DNA of 64,000 nt from Paraferrimonas sedimenticola (GCF_002282855.1 NZ_NRIR01000002.1:1-64000); one strand, 5' to 3'; positions 8,184 to 16,161 are shown, counted from the stretch's first letter. Translations and numbers: made by a program. The notes: a model not told the origin generated them from the letters alone.

Positions 8184-9059
8184 ATGGTAAATATTGAACA
8201 CATACAAACCTTTGTGTTAGCCGCAGATAAAGGCTCATTTAGCGCCGCGGCCCGTCACCTAAGGCGCAGCGCCAGTAGCGTAAGCATGATTATTTCGACT
8301 TTGGAAGACCAACTAGGGATTACCTTGTTTGACCGAAGTAAGAAACATCCTGTTTTGACTCCAGCGGGTACGCGCCTATACGACCATGCGCAAACTTTGC
8401 TTCGTCAAGCTAACCGAATTGAGTTACTAGCCTTGTCTGTTATCGAAGAGGTGGAAGAAAAACTGACCATAGGGATCGGTGAACTCATCCCTTTTGAGTT
8501 GATTGAGGAGCCACTGGCAAAAGTCATTCGCAAGTTTGCAAATACTGAGTTTGAGATACTACGAGATAGTCGACAGGAGTTGGAAAGGCGCTTTAAGGAG
8601 GGGCACATTGACGCATTAATCAGAGCTCGCTCAGCAGCCACGGACACGGATGCCGACTTTTTTCAGTTTAAGTCTTTACCGGTCGTGTGTATCTGTTCTC
8701 CTGATTCTGAGCTCGCTGATCAAGCTATTGTTAAATCAAGCGATTTGATTGGGCTGCGGCAAATATGTTGCGCTAGCATGTTGGATAATGATCTGCTGAG
8801 TGTTGGCGGAACCATGTCTAATGACATTCTTACCGCTTCCTCAATGCACGACTTAATGAATCTGGTTGAGCAGGACTTGGGGTGGGCCTATCTTCCCCAC
8901 GCGTTTGCCTCCAAAAGACTCCAACTCGGCACATTGCAAACATTTCAGCCTGATTTTCTCATCAGTGGAGAGCTTTCGGGGATCGATGTCGACCTGCTGC
9001 TCAAACCTATGGCTAGTGGCCCGGTCACCAACATGCTAAAAGACCTGTTGTCGGATTAG
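8184..9059 (+). CDS. LysR-family regulator of amidinotransferase copy 2
   Basis: 291-aa LysR regulator, gapless against the protein at 5956-6831. The HTH is almost unchanged (one change, Gly27 to Arg, within the first 50 residues). More changes fall in the effector domain, as expected if both regulators still see similar DNA but have drifted in ligand response. The start at 8184 is set by GGAAAGG nine bases upstream; an in-frame TTG at 8175 would overlap that site. It is divergent from the enzyme at 6934-8034. Confidence 0.9.
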   Translation: MVNIEHIQTFVLAADKGSFSAAARHLRRSASSVSMIISTLEDQLGITLFDRSKKHPVLTPAGTRLYDHAQTLLRQANRIELLALSVIEEVEEKLTIGIGELIPFELIEEPLAKVIRKFANTEFEILRDSRQELERRFKEGHIDALIRARSAATDTDADFFQFKSLPVVCICSPDSELADQAIVKSSDLIGLRQICCASMLDNDLLSVGGTMSNDILTASSMHDLMNLVEQDLGWAYLPHAFASKRLQLGTLQTFQPDFLISGELSGIDVDLLLKPMASGPVTNMLKDLLSD

Positions 9060-9296
9060 CAGTATGAGCTCTGCTCCCCGACAGAGTTAGCAACAGAGTA
9101 CATCCTCCCCGATTCAAACCAGCCCCAACGAAGCGGGACTGGATGTAGCGACAGCCCTCGTGTAACACTGCGTCAATGGCCGACCTTTCAATATTTCTTA
9201 TAGTTACTGACTTAGGTAAACCTATCTGTTCAATCACAATACGGTCATTCTCGCAGCCTAGTAGCTGGCTGTACTCGTGTTCCAACAGGTATCTAT
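9060..9296. repeat. Right-flank copy of the module-bounding hairpin segment
   Basis: After the LysR stop, an ACA..CTCCCC..CAA..CAGCCCC..GAAGCGGG..C pattern (about 9098-9139) matches the segment before 6909, including the hairpin CCAGCCCC / CGGGACTGG. No minus-strand gene ends here, so it looks like a boundary repeat left by tandem duplication. The remainder to 9296 is the leader of the barrel gene; I see no other gene. Confidence 0.5.
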
Positions 9297-10214
9297 ATGA
9301 AATTGAAGTTTTCAGCACGCAAGTTAGCGTTTGGTGTGGTGGCGTTTTCGTTATCTGGCACAGTACTGGCCAGTGATTTTACCGCCCCCGAAATGACCGC
9401 CAATCAACCGGGCTTTAATGCTGCCGCCAATGCCGCGATGTATGCCGGTAGAGGGATGATTGGTGTTGTCACCTACGGCAACTACCACATCAGAGGTGTC
9501 GATGCGAACGGACAGAACGTGCCGAGTGATTTAACCCTGCAAGTGTTGCTGGGCACCCTGCATTACAACACCGATCTAAAATTGTTCGGCGGTCATTATA
9601 GCTTCGGCGCGACACTGGTATCAGGTGGTTTATACCCCGGAGGCTCTGAGCGAGACATGAACGACAGGCTACTGGATGTGAGCCGTAACCCTTGGGTGAC
9701 GCCAATCAAACTGAACTGGACATTGGGCGAGGACTGGCACATCGCTGCAAACTACACCTTCCGCTTAGGTCAAACCGCTGGCAATACCAATACCGACAAA
9801 ACCTATGATATCCATCAACTCGGTGGTCAGGCGACGTGGAATATCAACGACCATTGGCAGGCAAACTTTGCGTCTAGCCTGGAATATCGCACCAAAGATT
9901 TGCGCACAGGGCGTGATATGAAACCGGGCACAATTGGCTATTTTGAAGGCTCACTGCATCATAAGTTTGACAATGGAATGAGCCTGGGTGGGTATGCTTA
10001 CCACGTTCGCCACTTGACCGACGATAAAGGGCTAAACGATCTCGGACAACAGCTGGGCCGCTATCGTTCGCAGCTCACCGGTGTTGGTCTGGAGTACACA
10101 ACCCCGATTGAAGCGATTGATTCAACCCTGAGTGTGCGATTATTCACCGAGCCTTCGCGAACCAACCATATGCACGGTGTAAGGGCGTTTATCAGCGTGG
10201 CGCGAAAATTTTAA
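9297..10214 (+). CDS. Outer-membrane channel protein (phenol MetA-pathway/SphA-like family)
   Basis: 305 aa with a signal peptide (cleavage after VLAS, about residue 26), glycine- and aromatic-rich amphipathic strands throughout, and a C-terminal Phe (SVARKF) typical of BAM substrates. The N-terminal mature segment FTAPEMTANQPGFN followed by GVVTYGNYHI resembles the putative outer-membrane channels annotated as MetA-pathway of phenol degradation or SphA-like, which are linked to uptake of small hydrophobic or charged solutes. It lies directly after the duplicated amidinotransferase modules and could serve their substrate. The family call is moderate, the barrel call firm. Confidence 0.72.
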   Translation: MKLKFSARKLAFGVVAFSLSGTVLASDFTAPEMTANQPGFNAAANAAMYAGRGMIGVVTYGNYHIRGVDANGQNVPSDLTLQVLLGTLHYNTDLKLFGGHYSFGATLVSGGLYPGGSERDMNDRLLDVSRNPWVTPIKLNWTLGEDWHIAANYTFRLGQTAGNTNTDKTYDIHQLGGQATWNINDHWQANFASSLEYRTKDLRTGRDMKPGTIGYFEGSLHHKFDNGMSLGGYAYHVRHLTDDKGLNDLGQQLGRYRSQLTGVGLEYTTPIEAIDSTLSVRLFTEPSRTNHMHGVRAFISVARKF

Positions 10215-10251
10215 GGCTTGCATCCATTTGTGCAATATCCATTGTAAAAAA

Positions 10252-10285
10252 ACAAAATAGCCCGCTAAAAAGCGGGCTATTTTGT
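10252..10285. terminator. Bidirectional intrinsic terminator
   Basis: Perfect 15-bp stem ACAAAATAGCCCGCT / AGCGGGCTATTTTGT around AAAA. It lies between the barrel gene (plus) and the amidinotransferase-fold remnant (minus), with A/T tails suited to both directions. Confidence 0.88.
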
Positions 10286-10309
10286 ACTCAGACATTAACT
10301 GATTTGTGA

Positions 10310-10672
10310 CTATGTTTCTCGCCAAAAAGCAGTACAAGAACAGTGCGGGCCTGAGCCTGTCATCCCATAAACCGTCTTAAATGGGATGGGGCGTGGTTTC
10401 AGCCCCACCTCTTTTGATAGTTTTTGGGTTTTTGGTGTTTCGTCGATGATGATCACCCCACCGTTGCGGGTTGGAATCGCGTTGCATACTCCCTTTTTCT
10501 GCTCTTCTGCAGGGATCTTGAGTACCGTATAATCGTCGTAATAGCGCTGAGGCAGTGGTGTGAACAACCCGCCATTGGGCACATCAGGTAAACCGATAAC
10601 CTTGTCACTGTATACGCCCAATAGGACATCAATGTGGTACGTATATTGGGTGTCGAAATACACCACATTCAC
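10310..10672 (-). pseudogene. 5'-truncated amidinotransferase-fold (guanidino-modifying) gene remnant
   Basis: The 120 residues visible match the C-terminal half of the Cys-His-Asp guanidino-modifying fold: YHIDVLLG supplies the His-x-Asp pair, and GSGPHCSC near the end supplies the nucleophile Cys, followed by a normal C-terminus and TAG. The N-terminal half, with the EGGD motif and any signal peptide, is missing. The frame has only a GTG near 10672 and no ribosome site, and it meets a truncated tatC on the opposite strand at about 10672-10681. It is only distantly similar to the two intact enzymes at 4709 and 6934, so it is a third family member rather than a recent copy. Confidence 0.62.
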
Positions 10673-10674
10673 TG

Positions 10675-10869
10675 GCGAGTAAACGTTCGCATGTACTCGT
10701 CGGGGTTTTTATTGTTGGTATGTTGCTCACACCACCGGATGTGATTTCGCAAACCCTGTTGGCATTGCCTATGTGGTTACTCTTTGAAGCTGGATTATTG
10801 ATGGCAAAACTTTACAAACCGCTGGGTTCGAAAGATCAGCTTAGTTCAATGCAACAACAAGAGGTATAG
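10675..10869 (+). pseudogene. tatC: tatC 3' fragment
   Basis: Reading from about 10675 to the TAG at 10867-10869 gives the last TatC transmembrane segments: [20 protein letters not shown], then a [14 protein letters not shown] stretch, then a short basic/polar tail. The LTPPD-QTLLA-P-FE pattern is the strongly conserved end of the twin-arginine translocase subunit TatC. About three quarters of the gene, including the signal-binding N-terminal part, is absent: the match stops where the minus-strand amidinotransferase remnant begins. The fragment has no proper start and is presumably non-functional unless expressed as a tail from the ATG at 10720. Confidence 0.8.
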
Positions 10870-10873
10870 AGAC

Positions 10874-11074
10874 ATGTTTGATATCGGTATGTTTGAGCTA
10901 GTTATGATAGCTATTGTGGGGTTGGTTATCCTAGGTCCACAGCAGATGACAGCGATGATTAAAGCAGTAATAACAGGAGTCAACAAGGCTCGTCAAATGT
11001 CGACTCAACTGAGCCAACAGCTAAATCGTGAGCTTAAGAACATTGAGACGAGCGTCGAAGAAAAACCAAACTAA
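10874..11074 (+). CDS. TatB/TatA-like twin-arginine translocase subunit, short
   Basis: 66 aa: one N-terminal membrane helix (residues about 4-21), a hinge and a charged amphipathic helix. MFDIGMFELVMIAIVGLVIL followed by GPQ matches TatB best, with Glu8 and the LGP hinge at 20-22; TatA usually begins with a G-I-S-I-x-Q type sequence. The long variable C-terminal tail of TatB is missing. AGAGG stands before the ATG and the gap to the tatC fragment stop is 4 bases, so it was the next gene in the same operon. The tatC-then-tatB order is not the usual tatABC. Confidence 0.75.
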   Translation: MFDIGMFELVMIAIVGLVILGPQQMTAMIKAVITGVNKARQMSTQLSQQLNRELKNIETSVEEKPN

Positions 11075-11188
11075 AGTTGATGAGGTGTCTAGTTGATCGG
11101 GTTGTTTATGTGGTGCCCCTCCCATTGCTAGCCGAAGTTAAAAGTAGAGGTTTGGGCGACTATGTGGAACTAGAATTAATGTCCGCTT

Positions 11189-11254
11189 TTGGCCGTTTGC
11201 TGCTATTCGCAGTTGGCTAGATTACCGCCTTCGCGGTAATGACGGGCGCGGGTG
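11189..11254. repeat. Palindromic dispersed repeat, copy A
   Basis: TTGGCCGTTTGCTGCT start, then a hairpin ATTACCGC-CTTC-GCGGTAAT (11221-11240) and GACGGGCGCGGGTG. Such 'ATTxCCGC...GCGGxAAT GAC' palindromes occur widely between genes in proteobacteria and give spurious RESGNL-type peptides when translated. Confidence 0.85.
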
Positions 11255-11343
11255 TTGGCCGTTTGCTGCTGTTCGCGGTTGGGTAGATTACCGCCTGCGC
11301 GGTAATGACGGTCGGGACTTCGCGGAAATGACGGGCGTGGGTA
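11255..11343. repeat. Palindromic dispersed repeat, copy B with a partial repeat
   Basis: Starts again with TTGGCCGTTTGCTGCT and has the hairpin ATTACCGC-CTGC-GCGGTAAT (11287-11306). At 11317-11343 CTTCGCGG, AATGACGGGCG and GGG repeat a part of the unit, probably from slippage. Confidence 0.8.
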
Positions 11344-11403
11344 TTGGCCGTTTGCCGCTGTTCGCAGTTGGCTAGATTCCCGCTTTCGCGAGAATGACAA
11401 CGG
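11344..11403. repeat. Palindromic dispersed repeat, copy C
   Basis: TTGGCCGTTTGCCGCT and the arms ATTCCCGC-TTTC-GCGAGAAT (11376-11395), a slightly different palindrome core from copies A and B. It ends ten bases before the stop of the next minus-strand gene. Confidence 0.8.
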
Positions 11404-11412
11404 AGCCAGCCC

Positions 11413-12555
11413 CTAGTTAAACCGGCTACCAAACCCAATATACACCGCTGTATCCTCAGGCCCCTGAGCGATATCCACACCTAAGCTCAAACGCAACTGA
11501 CGCACCAGTAAGTAGCGAAAACCCGTGCCGTAGGCCACGCGATCTTTGGCGTTGGCCAAATCACCGAAGTTGTTGGCAGCGCGGCCAGAGCCGACAAAGC
11601 CCAACACGCTCCAGCGGGGGTGGAATTGCCAATCGACTTGAGTTTCTAGCACGGCCACATGGTCGCCCTGGTAGCGCATCATGGGGATACCACGCATTTG
11701 CACGTGAGGACGGGCAAAGAAGGGCACGTCACCCTTGGTGCTGGTGACATCTAGGCGCACCGCCGCTGATACTGTGTCGCTTAAGCGAGCGTAATAGCGG
11801 TTGTTACTGGTTACTTGTTGATAATCGAAGTTCCCGCCTAGGCCCTTGCCGAATTGCTGCCATTTAAGTTGAGCATTCAGGCCTTTGCGCGGGGTAAAAA
11901 TATTGTCCAGCGAGTCGTATTGAATTTGCGCGCCGTATGACGAGTTGGTGGCGTCTAGTGGCAAGTCGTCTAGGATTGACTCGCCGCTGCGCAAACGGGT
12001 TTGCATGTCCATGTAACTGGCGTTAACACCGACAAACCAAGGACTATCGCCTAAGCGATGGCTTAACTCATGGGTGGTCAGCACGGCGCGGCTTTTGACC
12101 GCAAACTTTTCATTGGGGTTATCACCAACAAGGCCGTACAGATTGATATTGATATCCCCATAACCCGCCATGGCTCGGTAGCGAATGGTGTCGTTTTTGT
12201 AGTGGCCGTAGTGCACCGCACCGCCGAACTTCGAACCATTCTCGGTGCCTGCCAGCATAACCCCAGTCATGCTAGGTGGCAGCAGTGCGTCTTTGGCACC
12301 GGATTTTCGCAGCGCTTTTTGCTCTTCGGACTCGTGCATAATGGCAACAGCCGCACCCAGCCCAGGCCCCAACGCAGGTTCGGTGAGCAGCATGACAGTC
12401 GGCAAAAAGCCCAAATCGTGCTCAAGCAAGAACTGGCTAGCATCGAAATGGCCATCGGTCGGGTCGATAAACAATCGATTGAACGCATTGGCATTGGCGC
12501 CAAAGCTGACCAAGGTGCTAAGGGTTAACACGCTAATTTTATTGCGAAAATTCAT
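11413..12555 (-). CDS. BamA/TamA-type outer-membrane barrel (Omp85 surface-antigen domain)
   Basis: 380 aa with a signal peptide (cleavage after NANA, about residue 24) and then a barrel of the bacterial surface antigen (D15) type. The RGIPMMRYQG segment corresponds to the VRGF-type lid motif of Omp85 barrels, and strands continue to a terminal GFGSRFN. There is no room for POTRA domains: the barrel starts within about 50 residues of the cleavage site. It is therefore one of the short BamA-like barrels rather than BamA or TamA, and its role is not known. The gene stands alone, with the repeat cluster just downstream. Confidence 0.78.
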   Translation of the reverse strand: MNFRNKISVLTLSTLVSFGANANAFNRLFIDPTDGHFDASQFLLEHDLGFLPTVMLLTEPALGPGLGAAVAIMHESEEQKALRKSGAKDALLPPSMTGVMLAGTENGSKFGGAVHYGHYKNDTIRYRAMAGYGDININLYGLVGDNPNEKFAVKSRAVLTTHELSHRLGDSPWFVGVNASYMDMQTRLRSGESILDDLPLDATNSSYGAQIQYDSLDNIFTPRKGLNAQLKWQQFGKGLGGNFDYQQVTSNNRYYARLSDTVSAAVRLDVTSTKGDVPFFARPHVQMRGIPMMRYQGDHVAVLETQVDWQFHPRWSVLGFVGSGRAANNFGDLANAKDRVAYGTGFRYLLVRQLRLSLGVDIAQGPEDTAVYIGFGSRFN

Positions 12556-12746
12556 CGGCTTCGGTTTCTTTGGGAAAGTTTGGCTACTTTAATTAATGCT
12601 TGGATGCTGTCTGTGTGAAGTGTCACCGCTGAATGTGTAAAAGACTGAGTTAACACAATTTTTTACAAGCTTTTGGCTGTTCGGATTTGCCTAATAACGG
12701 CGCTGAAGTACACTGCCTGCCATCTCGACAATTCAAGAAAAATATA
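12556..12746. other. Divergent intergenic region
   Basis: 191 bases between the Omp85-type gene and the YjeH-like exporter. AT-rich around 12585-12670. I see no clear operator or RNA element; promoters for both genes must lie here. Confidence 0.5.
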
Positions 12747-13997
12747 ATGAGCAAGCTTGGCTTAGGGCGCTGGCAAGGCGCTGGACTAATGGCTACCACA
12801 TTACTGGGAACCGGTGTTTTCATTCTGCCGCAAATGACCTTAACGGCTGCTGGCGAACAGGCACTTTTGGCCTGGGGTCTGCTAACTATGCTGTTGATTC
12901 CAGTGACTTTAGTCTTCGGTCGCCTAAGCGGCGTACTACCCCATGCAGCGGGCCCTGCGTATTTCGTCGAACGTGCCTTTGGGGTGAGCTTAGGTCGTGC
13001 AATAGGTCTGGTGTTCTTGCTGGTGGTACCGATAGGCGCGCCGGCAGCACTTCTGATGACCTTTGAATTTGTCACCTCGCTAATTCCACTGACTGGGCTT
13101 AGTTTGCTGGCAGGCCAACTACTGGCACTCGTGTTGTTGTGGTTGATCAACGCTCGCGGCATCGTGGTGTCAGCTCGACTGCAATTCGGCTTAACTCTGG
13201 TCATCGTCACCGTGGTGGTACTGCTGCTTACGACCCTTGGTGGCAATGCGCAACCGGTCAGTGCTCAAAGCTTACTGAATGCCGATAGCTACTCGCCTAT
13301 GCTGGCGGCCGCCGGCATCGCCTTTTGGAGCTTCTTAGGCATTGAGGCTATGAGTCACCTTTCCAAAGAATTCCGCCAACCTGAACGCGATATGCTACCA
13401 GCCATGCTAATGGGCGTGGTGCTGGTGGGGCTTATCTATCTGGCTTGCTGTTATTTACTCTTGGGATACCCGCTGGATTCTGGGCTGGCCATGGTGCATG
13501 CCTTTGATGCACAAATTGCCAGCTGGAGCGGTGTCAGTGGTGCTTGGGTCATTGGCGTTCTGGGTAGCGCTTCGGGCTTGGCGACAGTGAATGTCTACGC
13601 TGCCGGTACCTCGCGTTTGATTGCTAGCTTTGCCGAGCAAGGTGTATTACCAAAGTCTTTGGCCAAGACCAATCCGCAAGGAGCACCGCTTCGCGCGCTA
13701 ACGGCCTTGCTGAGTGTGATTGCCCTGGTATTAGCGCTGGTGAGTTGGCTGGCACTGCCGCTTCACCAGCTTATTGAGTGGGCCAACGGTGTGTTCGTAC
13801 TGATTTACTTGGCCACTATGCTGGCAGCGACTCGTCTTCTCTCCCGACGCTATCAAAGCTTGGCTTGGGCGGGCTGTATTCCCTGTTTGGCAATTGGCTG
13901 GGCGCTGGGGTTACAGTTGGCTTATGCGTTGGTCGCGCTGGCGTTGGCCTTTGCCTTGGTACAACTGGCTCGTCGCAAGTCTCGTGAAACTGAATAG
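12747..13997 (+). CDS. yjeH: APC-family amino-acid exporter, YjeH-like
   Basis: 416 aa with about twelve hydrophobic segments. It follows the layout of the E. coli methionine/branched-chain amino-acid exporter YjeH: LGTGVFILPQ in the first helix, an AGPAYFVERAFG stretch with a VVPIGAPAALL helix, then GIEAMSHLSKEFRQPERD and a WANGVFVLIYL segment near the end. It should export neutral amino acids from the cytoplasm by proton antiport. The frame is open 20 codons further upstream, but YjeH alignment and the weak AAGAAAA site favour the ATG at 12747. It lies just before the cobalamin riboswitch, with no functional link apparent. Confidence 0.82.
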   Translation: MSKLGLGRWQGAGLMATTLLGTGVFILPQMTLTAAGEQALLAWGLLTMLLIPVTLVFGRLSGVLPHAAGPAYFVERAFGVSLGRAIGLVFLLVVPIGAPAALLMTFEFVTSLIPLTGLSLLAGQLLALVLLWLINARGIVVSARLQFGLTLVIVTVVVLLLTTLGGNAQPVSAQSLLNADSYSPMLAAAGIAFWSFLGIEAMSHLSKEFRQPERDMLPAMLMGVVLVGLIYLACCYLLLGYPLDSGLAMVHAFDAQIASWSGVSGAWVIGVLGSASGLATVNVYAAGTSRLIASFAEQGVLPKSLAKTNPQGAPLRALTALLSVIALVLALVSWLALPLHQLIEWANGVFVLIYLATMLAATRLLSRRYQSLAWAGCIPCLAIGWALGLQLAYALVALALAFALVQLARRKSRETE

Positions 13998-14032
13998 CCC
14001 TCAGCTTAATTCGCTGTGTTAACAGTAGGTTT

Positions 14033-14193
14033 CAGGTATACTCCCAGCCCGATAAGGTGCCGTTAGCTCGGCTTAATAGGGAATGCGGTGAGAATCCGCA
14101 ACTGTACTCGCAACTGTAATCAGAGCGAGCGTACAAAACCACTGGCGAAAGCTGGGAAGGGTACGCTTTAGACGCTGAAAGTCAGGATACCTG
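14033..14193 (+). ncRNA. Cobalamin (adenosylcobalamin) riboswitch
   Basis: P1 is CAGGTAT (14033-14039) with ATACCTG (14187-14193). Between them are GATAAGGTGCC, then the B12-box region TTAATAGGGAATGCGGTGAG with AATCCGCAACTGT, then CCACTGGCGAAAGCTGGGAAGG and GACGCTGAAAGTCAG, all in the normal order. It precedes btuB by 126 bases. Binding of cobalamin should lower btuB expression. Hairpins at 14194-14265 (CTTGTT/AACAAG and GTCAGCT/AGCTGGC) could form the expression platform. Confidence 0.96.
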
Positions 14194-14319
14194 CCTTGTT
14201 GAATTTGTCTCTGAAACAAGCGGGTTTACTTGATCAGACAGTCGCGTCAGCTCGCTAAGCTGGCGCCTTGTGTTGTTTAATTTTCCCGCGTTTTAAACAC
14301 AACCAAAGGACAGTTGTAT

Positions 14320-16161
14320 ATGTGTTTTAAAATGCGTTATCCCCTATTAGTGCTGGCGCTAACCAGCACCGCCACTGTGGCGCAAACCGGCTCTAATGCG
14401 TTGGCGCAAACCGCCAAGGGCGAAGTCGACGAAATCCTGGTAGTTACCGGTGATCGCTTCGGCTCGGCACCCGAGCAGCAACTTCAAATCACCAACCTGA
14501 TTGAGCGCGAAGAGATTGAGCGTCTTAATCCAGAGTCTGTGGTGGATATTCTAGAAACCCTGCCAGCGGTCAGCGTTATTCGCAACGGCAACGCCGCCAA
14601 TGCGGCTACCGTGAGCATTCGCGGTGCCAACTCGAACCACACATTGGTATTAGTCGACGGTATGCGAGTCAGCTCGGCAACGCTTGGGCTAGCCAACTTT
14701 GGCGCGCTAATGCCAGAGCAAATCGAGCGTGTAGAAGTGGTTAAAGGCCCGCGCGCTGCCCTTTGGGGTAGCGATGCCATTGGCGGTGTGATTCAAATTT
14801 TTACTCGCAAGCTCAATCAAGGCGAAGGTTACGCAGTACTTGAAGGTGGCAGCAGTAACTATGGTCGCGGTTCGGCGGGCGTTGGCTTTAGTCATGGCCA
14901 AGGGCATACCGGCGTTAGCGTGAGCCTGGATAGAAGCGATGGCTTTGATGTGCGTCAGGACGACGAAACCGACAAAGACGGCTACAAACGCGCCAGTGTC
15001 GGTGCCAGCGGTGAGCAAACCCTTAACGATGCTTTCTCGCTAAACTGGGTCGGCCAATACAATCGCGGCAGCTTTGAGTTTGATAACGCCGCGCCCTACG
15101 CCAACGAAACCGACTACGACACTTACTTCTGGAATCTAGGTGGTCAGTATCAAGGCGATATCTGGCAGTCGCGCCTAAACCTCGGTCAAGCTCGCGACAA
15201 AAACCAAAACTTCCGCCGTGAACTGCAAACGCGCAAGCAGCTGTTCCAAACCGATCGCGACCAACTGAGCTGGGTTAACCAAATCCAAGCCAGCGATACG
15301 GTGACTCTGATTGGTGGTGCTGACTATCAACGTGAGTCGGTGAAAGGTGATTACGCGGTCAATCAGCGCGATACGCTTGGCGTGTACGGTTTAGCTAGAG
15401 GCCAGCGGGACGCTTTGATGCTAGAAGGTGTGGTCCGTCACGACCAGGTCGAGAAAATTGACAATGAGACCACCTATAACCTGAGTGCTAGCTATCAGCT
15501 AAGCGATGCATGGCGAGTGGTGGCCACCCATGGCACAGGCTTTAAGGCACCAAGCTTTAACGATCTGTACTATCCATTTTCGGGTAACCCGAATCTTAAG
15601 TCCGAGCGCTCCAAAAGCACGGATTTGAGTCTGCATTGGCAGTCGGGTGATTGGACCGCGTACGTCAGCGGCTACAACAATCAGGTCGACGACTTAATTC
15701 AATGGGCACCGACCGGCGAGAAAGATGCTAACGGTTGGGATATCTGGGCACCAGATAACATTGCCAAGGCAACCTTAAAGGGTGTGGAATCTCGGCTGAG
15801 CTGGCAATACGGCAATCTAAGCCAACAACTGGGTTACCACTATCTGGATGCCAAAGACGGCAACGGTCAGCTACTAACCGGTCGCTCTCGTCACGAAGTG
15901 GACTATCGTATTGGTTATCGTTGGGCCGACTTCGATGCTCAGGCCGATTACCACTACCAAGGAAAACGTTGGGGCGGGGCTTATCGCGGTTTCTTGCCAA
16001 GCTATCACTTGTTGGGCTTGTCCGCGGGTTATGCCTTTGCCGATAACTGGCAAGTACGCCTTAAGCTAACCAATTTGCTCAATGAGAAAATTGTGTCAGC
16101 GGCGGGCTATAACAGTCCTGGGCAGCAGTGGTTTATGACCTTCAGTTATCGCGCTCTATAG
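14320..16161 (+). CDS. btuB: TonB-dependent vitamin B12 outer-membrane transporter BtuB
   Basis: 613 aa from the ATG at 14320, set by AAAGGA (14305-14310) nine bases upstream. Signal peptide to about residue 21-30, then the TonB box DEILVVTG, a plug domain (about 50-160; IRGANSNHTLVLVDGMRV and PRAALWGSDAIGGVI), and a 22-strand barrel ending FMTFSYRAL. It imports cobalamin across the outer membrane using TonB energy. The upstream cobalamin riboswitch makes the substrate assignment firm. Family length of about 610 aa fits. The usual periplasmic partner btuF is not adjacent; cobQ lies 7 kb further on. Confidence 0.95.
   Translation: MCFKMRYPLLVLALTSTATVAQTGSNALAQTAKGEVDEILVVTGDRFGSAPEQQLQITNLIEREEIERLNPESVVDILETLPAVSVIRNGNAANAATVSIRGANSNHTLVLVDGMRVSSATLGLANFGALMPEQIERVEVVKGPRAALWGSDAIGGVIQIFTRKLNQGEGYAVLEGGSSNYGRGSAGVGFSHGQGHTGVSVSLDRSDGFDVRQDDETDKDGYKRASVGASGEQTLNDAFSLNWVGQYNRGSFEFDNAAPYANETDYDTYFWNLGGQYQGDIWQSRLNLGQARDKNQNFRRELQTRKQLFQTDRDQLSWVNQIQASDTVTLIGGADYQRESVKGDYAVNQRDTLGVYGLARGQRDALMLEGVVRHDQVEKIDNETTYNLSASYQLSDAWRVVATHGTGFKAPSFNDLYYPFSGNPNLKSERSKSTDLSLHWQSGDWTAYVSGYNNQVDDLIQWAPTGEKDANGWDIWAPDNIAKATLKGVESRLSWQYGNLSQQLGYHYLDAKDGNGQLLTGRSRHEVDYRIGYRWADFDAQADYHYQGKRWGGAYRGFLPSYHLLGLSAGYAFADNWQVRLKLTNLLNEKIVSAAGYNSPGQQWFMTFSYRAL

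Noticed and set aside
10453-10668. Second minus-strand open frame over the amidinotransferase remnant
   Set aside because: Out of frame with the HxD and Cys motifs; the sequence has no family features.
10681-10735. Minus-strand reading that would extend the amidinotransferase remnant upstream by a frameshift
   Set aside because: The plus strand over the same bases reads as conserved TatC ([16 protein letters not shown]), so the apparent extension is a chance antisense frame.
11189-11403. CRISPR-like repeat array
   Set aside because: Units are long imperfect palindromic repeats without unique spacers of constant length and with no cas genes nearby.
11203-11480. Open frames with RESGNL/RKRESS-type peptides on the minus strand
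   Set aside because: These are translations of the palindromic dispersed repeats at 11189-11403, a well-known artefact; no ribosome site or homology.
12070-12528. 152-codon open frame antisense to the Omp85-type barrel
   Set aside because: Mirror of a strong coding gene, no signal or domain, GC-biased third positions belong to the other strand.
12650-13246. 198-codon open frame antisense to the YjeH-like gene
   Set aside because: Composition is Ser/Thr/Pro-rich shadow coding; the plus-strand transporter is unmistakable.
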